DNA of 64,000 nt from Mycolicibacterium rhodesiae (GTDB taxonomy: Bacteria > Actinomycetota > Actinomycetes > Mycobacteriales > Mycobacteriaceae): the NCBI RefSeq assembly GCF_002086695.1, contig NZ_MVIH01000010.1:62001-126000 (forward strand). The letters run 5' to 3'. Position 1 is the first letter of the stretch. Each line of letters opens with the position of its first letter. The notes under the pieces are model-generated. The model was not told the DNA's origin, ran no database searches, and saw only the letters and a list, made by a program, of their open reading frames with translations. Positions 36,380 through 44,567 of this stretch are shown here, in pieces. The translations under genes were made by a program, and so were the position numbers.

Positions 36380-37069
36380 ATGTCGGGGCGGCCAGATGAT
36401 CGCCGGGGTGAGCGCAGCTGCGGTAGTGGTCGGCGTCCGCCCGAACCCGGCTCATTGTCTCGGATCGGGTGGGTCAGATATTTTTTCGCCGACGACCGCT
36501 GGGAGTGGTCGGACGAGGTGACCCGCATGCATGGCTACGAGCCCGGGTCCGTCACTCCGACAACCGAATTGGTGCTGTCCCACAAGCACCCGGAGGATCG
36601 CGACGAGTTGATCGAGTTGCTGCAGCGGATACGCCACAGCCGGGAGCCGTTCAGCACGCGGCACCGTATTCGCGACACGCAAGGTCGAACCCACCATGTG
36701 GTCGTCGTGGGCAACCAGTTGCGCGACGAGGCCGGTGAGGTGATCGGCAGTGACGGCTTCTACATCGACATGACCGGTGACCTCCGTAGCGCACAGGAGC
36801 AGGTGAGCAATGAGGTCGAGGACATCGCCGCGCGCCGGTCGCCCATCGATCAGGCCAAAGGGATGCTGATGATGGTGTACAGCATCAGCGCCGACGCGGC
36901 CTTCGACCTGCTCCGCTGGCGTTCACAAGAGACCAATGTGAAGCTGCGCGACCTCGCCCAGCAGGTCGCCACCGATTTTCAGGGCGTACCGCACGACGGC
37001 GCGATGCCGGACCGGTCGGTCTACGACGGACTGCTCATGACCGCACATCTGCGGGTGGGCCAGGACTAG
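36380..37069 (+). CDS. PAS-ANTAR regulatory protein
   Basis: About 229 residues: a PAS domain (WSDEVTRMHGYEPGSVTP, a PAS fold of the BLUF/PAS-3 type) and a C-terminal ANTAR RNA-binding domain (IDQAKGMLMMVYSISADAAF). ANTAR proteins bind hairpins in mRNA leaders and stop transcription termination. The ATG at 36380 fits the domain start, but an ATG at 36326 is in frame and open. It is followed by a convergent gene that overlaps its stop by 4 bp. Confidence 0.85.
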   Translation: MSGRPDDRRGERSCGSGRRPPEPGSLSRIGWVRYFFADDRWEWSDEVTRMHGYEPGSVTPTTELVLSHKHPEDRDELIELLQRIRHSREPFSTRHRIRDTQGRTHHVVVVGNQLRDEAGEVIGSDGFYIDMTGDLRSAQEQVSNEVEDIAARRSPIDQAKGMLMMVYSISADAAFDLLRWRSQETNVKLRDLAQQVATDFQGVPHDGAMPDRSVYDGLLMTAHLRVGQD

Positions 37070-37359
37070 ACCGGCAGCAGGTCGTAGGGCGGGGTGCCGA
37101 TACCGCTGATCATGAGTTGCCCGGACGGCACCCGCTCGACGAGTTTGACTGTGACACTGCGGTTTCCGATGGTCAGTTGGGCAGGCTTGCCCGCCGCCAC
37201 GGCATCGGGTGCGCCGTAGGCGAGGCCCTGCCAGTGGTATTGCCCGTCGATCGGGTTGAGGTGTCCGGTGAGGCGAACCCGGACGGCGCAGCGCACACCG
37301 GCGACGTCCAGTTCCGCCTCACCGTCGAAGACACCGCTGTCGTCGGCCGCGGCTGTCAT
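37066..37359 (-). CDS. DUF4873-type protein
   Basis: A 97-residue beta-rich protein with the HLNPIDGQYHWQG pattern that I associate with DUF4873, a domain often found near flavin monooxygenases or diiron oxygenases in actinobacteria. The ATG at 37359 overlaps the stop of the upstream AurF-like gene (ATGA), so the two are coupled. It overlaps the convergent PAS-ANTAR gene by 4 bp at its end. Function is unknown. Confidence 0.78.
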   Translation of the reverse strand: MTAAADDSGVFDGEAELDVAGVRCAVRVRLTGHLNPIDGQYHWQGLAYGAPDAVAAGKPAQLTIGNRSVTVKLVERVPSGQLMISGIGTPPYDLLPV

Positions 37360-38261
37360 AGGAAGTTGCTCCGTTTCCACATGCGGCGGCTGATCCGGTT
37401 CATCAGGCCGATTTCCTCCAGAAATGCCGCCAGCGGTGCGAACCCGGTTCGCGTGGTCTCGTGGAAGTACGGATTGGCGCGGGCCTGCCGTCGTCCTTCG
37501 TGGCCGTCAAGCCCGACCCGGCGGTATACCGCGCGGTTGGTGAACAGGTAACGGTAGAACGGGCCGCCGGCGCCGTGGATCGTCGCGAGCAGGAAGCGGT
37601 TTCGACGCCGCATGTTGGGGACGTCGCGACGGGCGCCGTCGCGCGCGAACTGGATGTGGCGCGCTTCCTCGGTGACGTGGATCCGCATCACCCGGCGCAC
37701 GATCGGCTGGATGTCGGGATCGTCGAGGATCTCCCGCTGCAGCGCGTCGAAGATCTCCTCCCCCACCAGTGCGGCAATCCACAGCACGGTCTTCTGGAAC
37801 ACCAACGGCAGCAGGTTGATGGTCATCCGCTGAATCCGGCTGGGCTGGAACGCTTTACCGTCGACGGCCTGGATGGCGCGGCCGAACATGACCATGTGGC
37901 GGGTCTCGTCACCGAGTTCGGTGAGCGAGTAGTGCGAGGAGGCCGCGGTGACGTCGGCGTGCATGAGGCCGCGCAGCAACGCCTGATTGAGGATGTTCTC
38001 GAACCACACACCGGCCGAGAGCAGGTTGATGAATTCCTGCCGAGACAGTTCGATCTGCTGTTCGCGGCTCATCTCCTGCCACATCTGCGTGCCGTAGAGA
38101 GAGACCATCCGGGGCGGGAGGAAGTACTTGTCGGGCACCACGGGGGTGTCCCAGTCGATGTCGACGACGGGAGCGTAGGACTTGCGGGCCGAACCTTTGA
38201 GCAGCCGGTCGGAGAACTCCTCTCGACTCGGTGACGGTGCCGTCCTGGTCGAAGCAGCCAT
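37356..38261 (-). CDS. AurF-like diiron oxygenase
   Basis: A 301-residue ferritin-like diiron protein of the p-aminobenzoate N-oxygenase (AurF) family. Iron-ligand motifs are DETRH and TEEARH with additional Glu residues in FENILNQ and VGEEIF. Such enzymes oxidise amines or fatty-acid-derived substrates with O2. It is divergent from a TetR gene and coupled to the DUF4873 gene, forming a small regulated oxidation module. Confidence 0.85.
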   Translation of the reverse strand: MAASTRTAPSPSREEFSDRLLKGSARKSYAPVVDIDWDTPVVPDKYFLPPRMVSLYGTQMWQEMSREQQIELSRQEFINLLSAGVWFENILNQALLRGLMHADVTAASSHYSLTELGDETRHMVMFGRAIQAVDGKAFQPSRIQRMTINLLPLVFQKTVLWIAALVGEEIFDALQREILDDPDIQPIVRRVMRIHVTEEARHIQFARDGARRDVPNMRRRNRFLLATIHGAGGPFYRYLFTNRAVYRRVGLDGHEGRRQARANPYFHETTRTGFAPLAAFLEEIGLMNRISRRMWKRSNFL

Positions 38262-38301
38262 GTCGAGCCTCCTGGATCGCGATTGAGCCGGTGAAACCGA
38301 A

Positions 38302-38326
38302 GATACATTCTCGGTCTGTTTGTATC
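38302..38326. promoter_or_regulatory. Inverted repeat between AurF-like and TetR genes
   Basis: GATACA (38302-38307) and TGTATC (38321-38326) form a dyad with a 13-bp spacer in the gap of the divergent pair, 33 bp before the TetR start. It is a reasonable operator for that TetR. Confidence 0.45.
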
Positions 38327-38358
38327 AATAGCGTCCGAGCAGGCCTTACACTGCAGCA

Positions 38359-38991
38359 ATGAAGTACAGCGGCCTGCTCGCCAAAGCGGTGCAGCGGTTC
38401 GGGTCGCCGACGGTGGAAGGCAACGCCGAAAAGATCCTGGACGCGGCGTTGAAGCAATTCGAGCTGTTCGGGATCCGCCGATCCACGGTGGAGGACATCA
38501 CCAAGCGTTCGGGGCTGGCGCGGGTGACGCTATACCGGACGTTCGCCAACAAGGACGCCATCGTCGAGGCGGTGCTGCTGCGGGAACTCGAGCGGTTCCT
38601 CTCCGAGTTGGCCGCCGAGGCAGGCAGCTACGACGAGGCCGAAGACAAGCTGGTCGAGGGGTTTGTCTTCACGCTGAACACCCTGCGCGGGCATGCATTG
38701 CTGCAGCGGTTGCTCGCCACCGAGCCGGAGACGGTGCTGCCGTTCTTGACGACCGAAGGCGACAGCGTGGTGCGGACGGCGTCGTCATTCCTGGCGCATC
38801 AGCTGGCGGTGGCGCTGCCCGACGACCGTCGCACTCAGCTGGAGCTGCTCGAAGTCGCCGAGGTGACCGTGCGGATCATTGTGTCGTTCGTGCTGACGCC
38901 GTCGCAGGACGTGGCGCTGGGTGACGACGACGCGCTGCGGTCGTTCGCCCGGCGGTATCTGGTGCCGCCGCTGCTGGGGTTGGCGGGCTAG
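38359..38991 (+). CDS. TetR-family transcriptional regulator
   Basis: A 210-residue TetR protein with HTH STVEDITKRSGLARVTLYRT (about residues 41-60) and an all-helical ligand domain. It is divergent from the AurF-like oxygenase operon and probably represses it through the inverted repeat in the 97-bp gap. The ATG at 38359 lies close to the dyad, which would also allow autoregulation. Confidence 0.9.
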   Translation: MKYSGLLAKAVQRFGSPTVEGNAEKILDAALKQFELFGIRRSTVEDITKRSGLARVTLYRTFANKDAIVEAVLLRELERFLSELAAEAGSYDEAEDKLVEGFVFTLNTLRGHALLQRLLATEPETVLPFLTTEGDSVVRTASSFLAHQLAVALPDDRRTQLELLEVAEVTVRIIVSFVLTPSQDVALGDDDALRSFARRYLVPPLLGLAG

Positions 38992-39028
38992 GGGTTTGCG
39001 CGCTTGCACGGTCGGGAAAAATAAGCGC

Positions 39029-39262
39029 ATGAAATCACTTCGTCGTCGCGCGACGGTCGCCGCCGTCGCAAGCGTTTGCATCGCCGCAGCAGCACCGTTC
39101 GGTGTGGGTGTCAGTGCTGCTGAACCGTTGAATTGTGTGAACGGGCAGTTTTGGGACCCGATCACCAATACCTGCCAGACGCCGCGGCAGGCGGAAAACT
39201 GCCCGCCGGGTCAGTACTGGAATGCCCTGTCCAATGTCTGCCGGCCGTTGGGTCAGCTCTAG
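39029..39262 (+). CDS. Small secreted protein with two Cys-Trp repeats
   Basis: A 77-residue protein. After a signal peptide of about 31 residues (RRRATVAAVASVCIAAAAP, cleavage near SAAEP) come two near-copies of a C-x2-GQ(F/Y)W-(D/N)-x3-N-x-C motif: NCVNGQFWDPITNTC and NCPPGQYWNALSNVC. This looks like a short disulfide-bonded repeat, possibly a small binding module. Its last 22 bases lie inside the 516-bp duplication. Function is unknown. Confidence 0.75.
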   Translation: MKSLRRRATVAAVASVCIAAAAPFGVGVSAAEPLNCVNGQFWDPITNTCQTPRQAENCPPGQYWNALSNVCRPLGQL

Positions 39263-39757
39263 CCTCAGCCCGGCAGCTGCGCCAGCCAGTCCGAATCCTC
39301 GTCGACCGGTTGGCCGTTGATGACGACCAGCGGGACGCCCGGCTCGGGAAACCGGTGCAGCACATCAAGATTGTTGGCCGCGATGACGTGCGCGTCGAAC
39401 CCGATCGGCAGGCCGACCCGAATGAGATCTTGGGCCAGCTGGGGCGCGCCGACTCGGTCGGCGATGTCGGCCAGCTGGTCGTTGCTCAGGTCGGTGTCGC
39501 CACCCTCTTTGGGCTGGGCGCCCTTGGCGTAGATCGCCTCGATGAAGCGCCACGCGACGTCGCTCGATCGGGATTGGTCGGCCACCACGTAGGCCGCGTA
39601 GATCGCTCGGATGTCGTAGGTGCCGCTGGCGGAGTACTTGTCGAGGAAGCTCACGAACCGCACGTTGACCCGAAGTGAGCCGTCCTCGATGCGCTTGCTG
39701 ATCTCGTCGCCATGAGTCCGCACGAACTTGCCGCTGAACGGGCACAGCGGATCGACG
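39241..39757. repeat. Left copy of a 516/517-bp direct duplication
   Basis: This copy matches 41773-42288 almost perfectly. Visible differences are one G/GG deletion near the left end and one C/T change. It covers the last 22 bases of the small secreted gene and the 3' two-thirds of the DsbA-like gene. Outside the copies the sequences differ at once: AAGTTCAACG follows here, TAGAGGTCGA follows the other copy. Confidence 0.95.
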
Positions 39758-39792
39758 AAGTTCAACGCATCGGGGAATTGGTAGGGCGCCAA
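39265..39792 (-). pseudogene. Truncated DsbA-like gene, duplicate lacking its signal peptide
   Basis: The predicted protein is identical to the full copy at 41796-42473 from the DPLCPFS motif onward. Its N-terminus, however, comes from the inserted DNA: twelve new residues replace the signal peptide and the first strand. The frame is intact (175 codons), so it could make a cytosolic form, but without an export signal it is most likely a non-functional duplicate. The redox motif is CPFS, with Ser in place of the second Cys. Confidence 0.8.
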
Positions 39793-39924
39793 CTTGCCAA
39801 TCTGTCAAACCCCTGTGAGTTCCTCGTCGATACTTTCGCCATCGTCAAATAACTGATAGGCCTGTCTTGGCGAATGCCGTGATTGGACGAGCGACCTCAG
39901 CTGGCGCATAGCCGGGGGGATTTC

Positions 39925-41538
39925 ATGGAACCAGATCTAGCGGAACAACTCCGCGCTCGACTTCTCGATGAAGTTGCTAACACTTCGCTCACGGTCGGCA
40001 AATTGCTCAAAAACGTCGCGCGAATGGAGCGAGCAAGCCTTCAGGCGGTCGCCGTCGAACTCTGGGACGCAATTCAGTGGGGCGAGATTGAACTCGTGGG
40101 CGACCGTGTCGCGGCACCGAGAGCGCGTGTGAGCCAACAAATTTCACCGTTAAACCGGGACATCCGCGAGCGTCAAGAACCCCGCCCCAGCGGGAACGGG
40201 TCTCAGGTGCGGCGGCAGGAGAGCCAGATAGACCGTGATCGGATACTGCATTCTTGGACGTTCCGCCGATTGGAGGGCGTGACGCAAATCGTCACGCCCG
40301 ACCACTCCGGTGACCTAAAGCACAGCCGGCTGACACATTCCCTCAAAGTCGCTCAGGTCGGCCGGCGGATCGCAGAAGAGTTCGCGCTGCGCACAGGTGC
40401 TGACGAGATACCGAAGGACTTGATCAACAAAGGTGGTGGGCTTGATCCCAATACCGTAGAAGCAGCCGGATTGGCGCACGACATCGGACACCCTCCCTTC
40501 GGCCACGCGGGGGAGGATGTGCTGAAGGATTGGGCCAAAGATTGGAAGCTGGCTGACGGTTTTGAAGGCAATGCGCAAACGCTGCGAATAATCACCCGTC
40601 GAGAATTCCGTTTCTGTCACGAAGACGGCATGAATCTCACCAACGCCACAAAGGCTGCGGTAATCAAGTATCCCTGGAAGCGGAAAAAGACCGGCGACGA
40701 TTACAGAACTAAGAAATTCAACGCTTACGACGACGACTACGACATGCACCTCCTAAAACCGCGCAAAGCACTGGGGGTCATGGGAGACGTACAAACCCTT
40801 GAAGCGTCGATCATGGACATTGCAGACGACATTACCTATGCGCTTCACGATCTCGAGGACTTCTACACCGCCGGGCTGTTTCCCCGCAACCATATCACGG
40901 CCATCCTAGACGACTACTCGGACAAGCAGAAGAAAAATGGCGATCCGCCTACCACATATCAGTACCAGGATTTGGAAGAATGCAAGATAGGACTCGCGAA
41001 AAAGAACAAAGACGTATACGACAAGATTCTTTTTGACCAGGCCATAAACAAGGTGCTGACGCTGGTCCGCTTCAGCATGTACCGCCAGTTCGACGGCTCC
41101 CGATCTGCGTATGCACTGATTCGAACAGCCTTTGCCGGACGCGTCGACTTCTATATTCCACGAATCGCGGTGGACAAAAAGAGCGGGATAGCCAAACTGC
41201 ACCCGGAGGACTGGCACGAAATCCAAGTCCTGAAATGGCTCACGAGCCAATTCGTGCACAGCAGAGCGGAACTCGCCATAACGCAACACGGCCAGTCCTA
41301 TGTGATGAGGTCAATTCTTGACCAGCTTTTCACCTGGTGCAAGAGTTGTGGGACTGACCCGCAGAAGCGCGCAAAGTTGCCCGCTACATTTCGAGAACTT
41401 ACCGAACATGCCCACGACGACGCTGCCCTTGCGCGAGCAGTCATCGACTACATTTGCCAACTCACGGATGGTCAACTTCAATCGCTCGGTCGTGCACTTA
41501 AAGGATCCGGTCCGCCTTCGACGCTCTATTTGGTATAG
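39925..41538 (+). CDS. HD-domain dNTP triphosphohydrolase (dGTPase-like), possible anti-phage enzyme
   Basis: A 537-residue protein. The HD core is clear: FRRLEGVTQIVTP, then RLTHSLKVAQVGRRIAEE (H138) and GLAHDIGHPPFGHAGED (H185, D186), the hallmarks of dGTPases that cut dNTPs to nucleosides and triphosphate. About 100 residues before the core are helical and not part of the usual enzyme. Some dGTPases protect bacteria by draining dNTPs during phage infection (known), and the isolated position on an inserted segment fits that role (inference). The ATG at 39925 follows GGGGGGA; a TTG at 39883 is in frame. Confidence 0.88.
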   Translation: MEPDLAEQLRARLLDEVANTSLTVGKLLKNVARMERASLQAVAVELWDAIQWGEIELVGDRVAAPRARVSQQISPLNRDIRERQEPRPSGNGSQVRRQESQIDRDRILHSWTFRRLEGVTQIVTPDHSGDLKHSRLTHSLKVAQVGRRIAEEFALRTGADEIPKDLINKGGGLDPNTVEAAGLAHDIGHPPFGHAGEDVLKDWAKDWKLADGFEGNAQTLRIITRREFRFCHEDGMNLTNATKAAVIKYPWKRKKTGDDYRTKKFNAYDDDYDMHLLKPRKALGVMGDVQTLEASIMDIADDITYALHDLEDFYTAGLFPRNHITAILDDYSDKQKKNGDPPTTYQYQDLEECKIGLAKKNKDVYDKILFDQAINKVLTLVRFSMYRQFDGSRSAYALIRTAFAGRVDFYIPRIAVDKKSGIAKLHPEDWHEIQVLKWLTSQFVHSRAELAITQHGQSYVMRSILDQLFTWCKSCGTDPQKRAKLPATFRELTEHAHDDAALARAVIDYICQLTDGQLQSLGRALKGSGPPSTLYLV

Positions 41539-41772
41539 CAGCAACCGCGAGTAAAGCGATCGATCGCAAGCAGGCGTTCTGCGTGCCGCCGGTAGCGGAT
41601 CCGATGGTTGGATTGCGGGCACCTGTGCGATATTGGCATTAGTTTCGGAGCTACGCACCACCGCGCTGCGGCTGGAGATAATCAGACAAATTGATTCGCG
41701 TTGCGCGGGAAGAGGTCCTCCCCGCCGATTCATTTCATAACCGACGTCCCAATTGCAAAAGCGGCCAGCGGC

Positions 41773-42288
41773 CCGGCCGTTGGTCAGCTCTAGTCTCAGC
41801 CCGGCAGCTGCGCCAGCCAGTCCGAATCCTCGTCGACCGGTTGGCCGTTGATGACGACCAGCGGGACGCCCGGCTCGGGAAACCGGTGCAGCACATCAAG
41901 ATTGTTGGCCGCGATGACGTGCGCGTCGAACCCGATCGGCAGGCCGACCCGAATGAGATCTTGGGCCAGCTGGGGCGCGCCGACTCGGTCGGCGATGTCG
42001 GCCAGCTGGTCGTTGCTCAGGTCGGTGTCGCCACCCTCTTTGGGCTGGGCGCCCTTGGCGTAGATCGCCTCGATGAAGCGCCACGCGACGTCGCTCGATC
42101 GGGATTGGTCGGCCACCACGTAGGCCGCGTAGATCGCTCGGATGTCGTAGGTGCCGCTGGCGGAGTACTTGTCGAGGAAGCTCACGAACCGCACGTTGAC
42201 CCGAAGTGAGCCGTCCTCGATGCGCTTGCTGATCTCGTCGCCATGAGTCCGCACGAACTTGCCGCTGAACGGGCACAGCGGATCGACG
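41773..42288. repeat. Right copy of the 516/517-bp direct duplication
   Basis: Direct copy of 39241-39757. This side keeps the original neighbour to the right (the 5' part of the DsbA-like gene), and only the last bases of the small secreted gene's 3' end are present at its left edge, preceded by foreign sequence. That shows the right side is the ancestral end for the DsbA-like gene and the left side for the secreted gene. Confidence 0.95.
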
Positions 42289-42473
42289 TAGAGGTCGATC
42301 TGCCCGAGTGCGTCGGGATCCCCTATCGACAGCACGTCGCCGGCCGGCGCCGCGACGGCCGCATACGCGATGCCGGTTGGTGCGGACACGAGCAGCGCCA
42401 TCAGGATGGCCAGCACCGCGCCTACTGCTCGAAGCGGCCGGTTTCTAGGTCGTGCGCTCATTGGGTCCATCAT
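41796..42473 (-). CDS. DsbA/thioredoxin-fold exported protein (intact copy)
   Basis: A 225-residue protein. The N-terminus is a signal/anchor segment (AVGAVLAILMALLVSAPTGI). The thioredoxin-like domain has DPLCPFSGKFV at the redox site, i.e. CxxS rather than CxxC, so it may bind or isomerise rather than oxidise. The DsbA helical insert and a cis-Pro loop (GVPLVVING) are present. Starts at 42473, 42470 or 42461 are all possible. It is divergent from htpG. Its 3' 480 bp are duplicated at 39265. Confidence 0.88.
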   Translation of the reverse strand: MMDPMSARPRNRPLRAVGAVLAILMALLVSAPTGIAYAAVAAPAGDVLSIGDPDALGQIDLYVDPLCPFSGKFVRTHGDEISKRIEDGSLRVNVRFVSFLDKYSASGTYDIRAIYAAYVVADQSRSSDVAWRFIEAIYAKGAQPKEGGDTDLSNDQLADIADRVGAPQLAQDLIRVGLPIGFDAHVIAANNLDVLHRFPEPGVPLVVINGQPVDEDSDWLAQLPG

Positions 42474-42545
42474 GCCGTCACGCGCGACCGCGGCCTCGCT
42501 ATTATCTCGCCGGCATCAATTGTCGTCGCGTCGAACGGATTCACC

Positions 42546-44471
42546 ATGACTGAACATGTAGAACAGCTGGAGTTCCAGGCCGAGGCCCGCCAGTTGCTGG
42601 ATCTGATGATCCACTCGGTGTACTCCAACAAGGACTCATTCCTGCGGGAGTTGATCTCGAACGCCTCCGACGCCCTGGACAAGCTGCGCCTGGAGGCCTT
42701 CCGGAACAAAGACCTCGACGTCGACACCTCCGACCTGCACATCGAGATCGACATCGATAAGGCCGAACGAACGCTGACGATCCGCGACAACGGAATCGGC
42801 ATGACCCGCGACGAGGTGGTGGGCCTGATCGGCACCCTGGCGAAGTCCGGGACCGCCGAGCTGCGCCAGCAACTCAAGGACGCACAGAATGCTGCGGCCT
42901 CCGAGGAACTGATCGGTCAGTTCGGCATCGGCTTCTACTCGTCGTTCATGGTGGCCGACAAAGTCACGCTGCTGACCCGCAAGGCGGGCGAGAGCTCCGC
43001 GACCCGGTGGGAGTCCAGCGGCGAGGGAACCTACACCGTGGCCGACGTCGACGACGCGCCGCAGGGCACCGCGGTCACCTTGCACCTCAAGCCGGAGGAC
43101 ACCGAGGACGAGCTGCACGACTACACCTCGGAATGGAAGATCCGGTCGCTGGTCAAGCAGTACTCGGACTTCATCTCCTGGCCCATCCGGATGCAGGTCG
43201 AGCGCCGCAACCCGGCCGCCGAGGAGGGCGGCGAGGAACAGGTCACCATCGAGACCGAGACAGTCAACTCGATGAAGGCCCTGTGGACTCGCCCCAAAGA
43301 CGAAGTCTCCCAAGAGGAATACACCGAGTTCTACAAGCACATCGCGCACGCCTGGGACGACCCGCTGGAGGTCATCCCGATGAAGGCCGAGGGCACCTTC
43401 GAGTACCAGGCGCTGTTGTTCATCCCGTCGCATGCGCCGTTCGATCTGTTCCAGCAGGACGCGCGGGTGGGTGTACAGCTGTACGTGCGGCGGGTGTTCA
43501 TCATGGCCGACTGCGAGGAACTGCTGCCGCCGTACCTGCGCTTCGTCAAGGGTGTCGTCGACGCGGCGGACATGTCGCTCAACGTCTCTCGCGAGATTCT
43601 GCAGCAGGACCGACAGATCAAGGCGATCCGCCGACGACTCACCAAACGGGTGCTGTCGACGATCGCCGAGATCCAGAAAGAGCGGCCGGACGAGTACCGC
43701 ACGTTCTGGGTGCAGTTCGGCCGGGTCCTCAAGGAAGGCCTACTGTCCGACGCCGACAACAAGGACACGCTTCTGGCGGTGTCGTCGTTCGCCTCGACGC
43801 ACAGCGACGAGGAACCCACCACGCTGGCACAGTATGTCGAGCGCATGAAAGACGGTCAGGACCAGATCTTCTACGCCACCGGCGAATCCCGTCAGCAGCT
43901 GCTGAATTCACCGCACCTCGAGGCGTTCAAGGCCAAGGGTTATGAGGTGCTGCTGCTCACCGACCCGGTCGACGAGGTCTGGGTGGACATGGTTCCCGAG
44001 TTCGACGGCAAGCGGCTGCAGTCGGTCGCCAAGGGTGAGGTGAACCTGTCCGCCGAGGAGGAGACCAGCGAGGCCGAGCGTTCCCAGCTGGAGCAGGAGT
44101 TCGCCGGTCTGCTCGAGTGGCTTGCGGAGACTTTGTCCGACCATGTCAAAGAGGTGCGGCTGTCGACCCGGCTGACCGAGTCGCCCGCCTGCCTGATCAC
44201 CGACAGCTTCGGCATCACGCCGGCGCTTGCGCGCATGCTGGCGGCATCCGGGCAGACGGTTCCTTCTGAGAAACGCATTCTGGAACTCAACCCGAGCCAT
44301 CGACTGGTGATGGGTTTGCGCGATGCGTTCGCCGGCCGGGGCGGCGATCCCGAACTGGCCGAGACCGCCGAATTGCTCTACGGCACAGCGCTTCTGGCCG
44401 AAGGCGGCACGCTGGATGATCCGGCGAAGTTTGCAGGGCTATTGGCGGAGCGGTTGGCGCGGACTGTTTAG
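42546..44471 (+). CDS. htpG: HSP90-family chaperone HtpG
   Basis: A 641-residue cytosolic ATP-dependent chaperone. The N-terminal GHKL ATPase shows ELISNASDALDKLR, the DNGIGMTRDE loop and GQFGIGFYSSFMVADKV. The middle domain follows with ADCEELLPPYLRFVKGVVD and LNVSREILQQ, and the C-terminal dimer domain ends in a normal place. The ATG at 42546 is the clear start by homology; the frame is open further left but that sequence is the divergent DsbA-like gene. It stands alone, 72 bp from the DsbA-like start. Confidence 0.97.
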   Translation: MTEHVEQLEFQAEARQLLDLMIHSVYSNKDSFLRELISNASDALDKLRLEAFRNKDLDVDTSDLHIEIDIDKAERTLTIRDNGIGMTRDEVVGLIGTLAKSGTAELRQQLKDAQNAAASEELIGQFGIGFYSSFMVADKVTLLTRKAGESSATRWESSGEGTYTVADVDDAPQGTAVTLHLKPEDTEDELHDYTSEWKIRSLVKQYSDFISWPIRMQVERRNPAAEEGGEEQVTIETETVNSMKALWTRPKDEVSQEEYTEFYKHIAHAWDDPLEVIPMKAEGTFEYQALLFIPSHAPFDLFQQDARVGVQLYVRRVFIMADCEELLPPYLRFVKGVVDAADMSLNVSREILQQDRQIKAIRRRLTKRVLSTIAEIQKERPDEYRTFWVQFGRVLKEGLLSDADNKDTLLAVSSFASTHSDEEPTTLAQYVERMKDGQDQIFYATGESRQQLLNSPHLEAFKAKGYEVLLLTDPVDEVWVDMVPEFDGKRLQSVAKGEVNLSAEEETSEAERSQLEQEFAGLLEWLAETLSDHVKEVRLSTRLTESPACLITDSFGITPALARMLAASGQTVPSEKRILELNPSHRLVMGLRDAFAGRGGDPELAETAELLYGTALLAEGGTLDDPAKFAGLLAERLARTV

Positions 44472-44567
44472 GCGGACTGTTTAGAGGGTCGCGCGCGAGG
44501 GTTCCGCCAGGCCGGCAGGAGACACTACGCGGCGGACCGACCCCGATGGGCCGTACGCCGGCGACAT

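Larger units (their letters stand above)
39241..41772. mobile_element. 2.5-kb insertion carrying one dNTPase gene
   Basis: This unit is one duplicate copy plus about 2.0 kb of unique, visibly lower-GC DNA (39758-41772) with a single gene. The layout, direct repeat - cargo - direct repeat, is what integration of a circle by homology with, or by recombination at, the 3' part of the DsbA-like gene would leave. No integrase, transposase or terminal inverted repeat is seen inside, so the mechanism is inferred. Confidence 0.7.
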
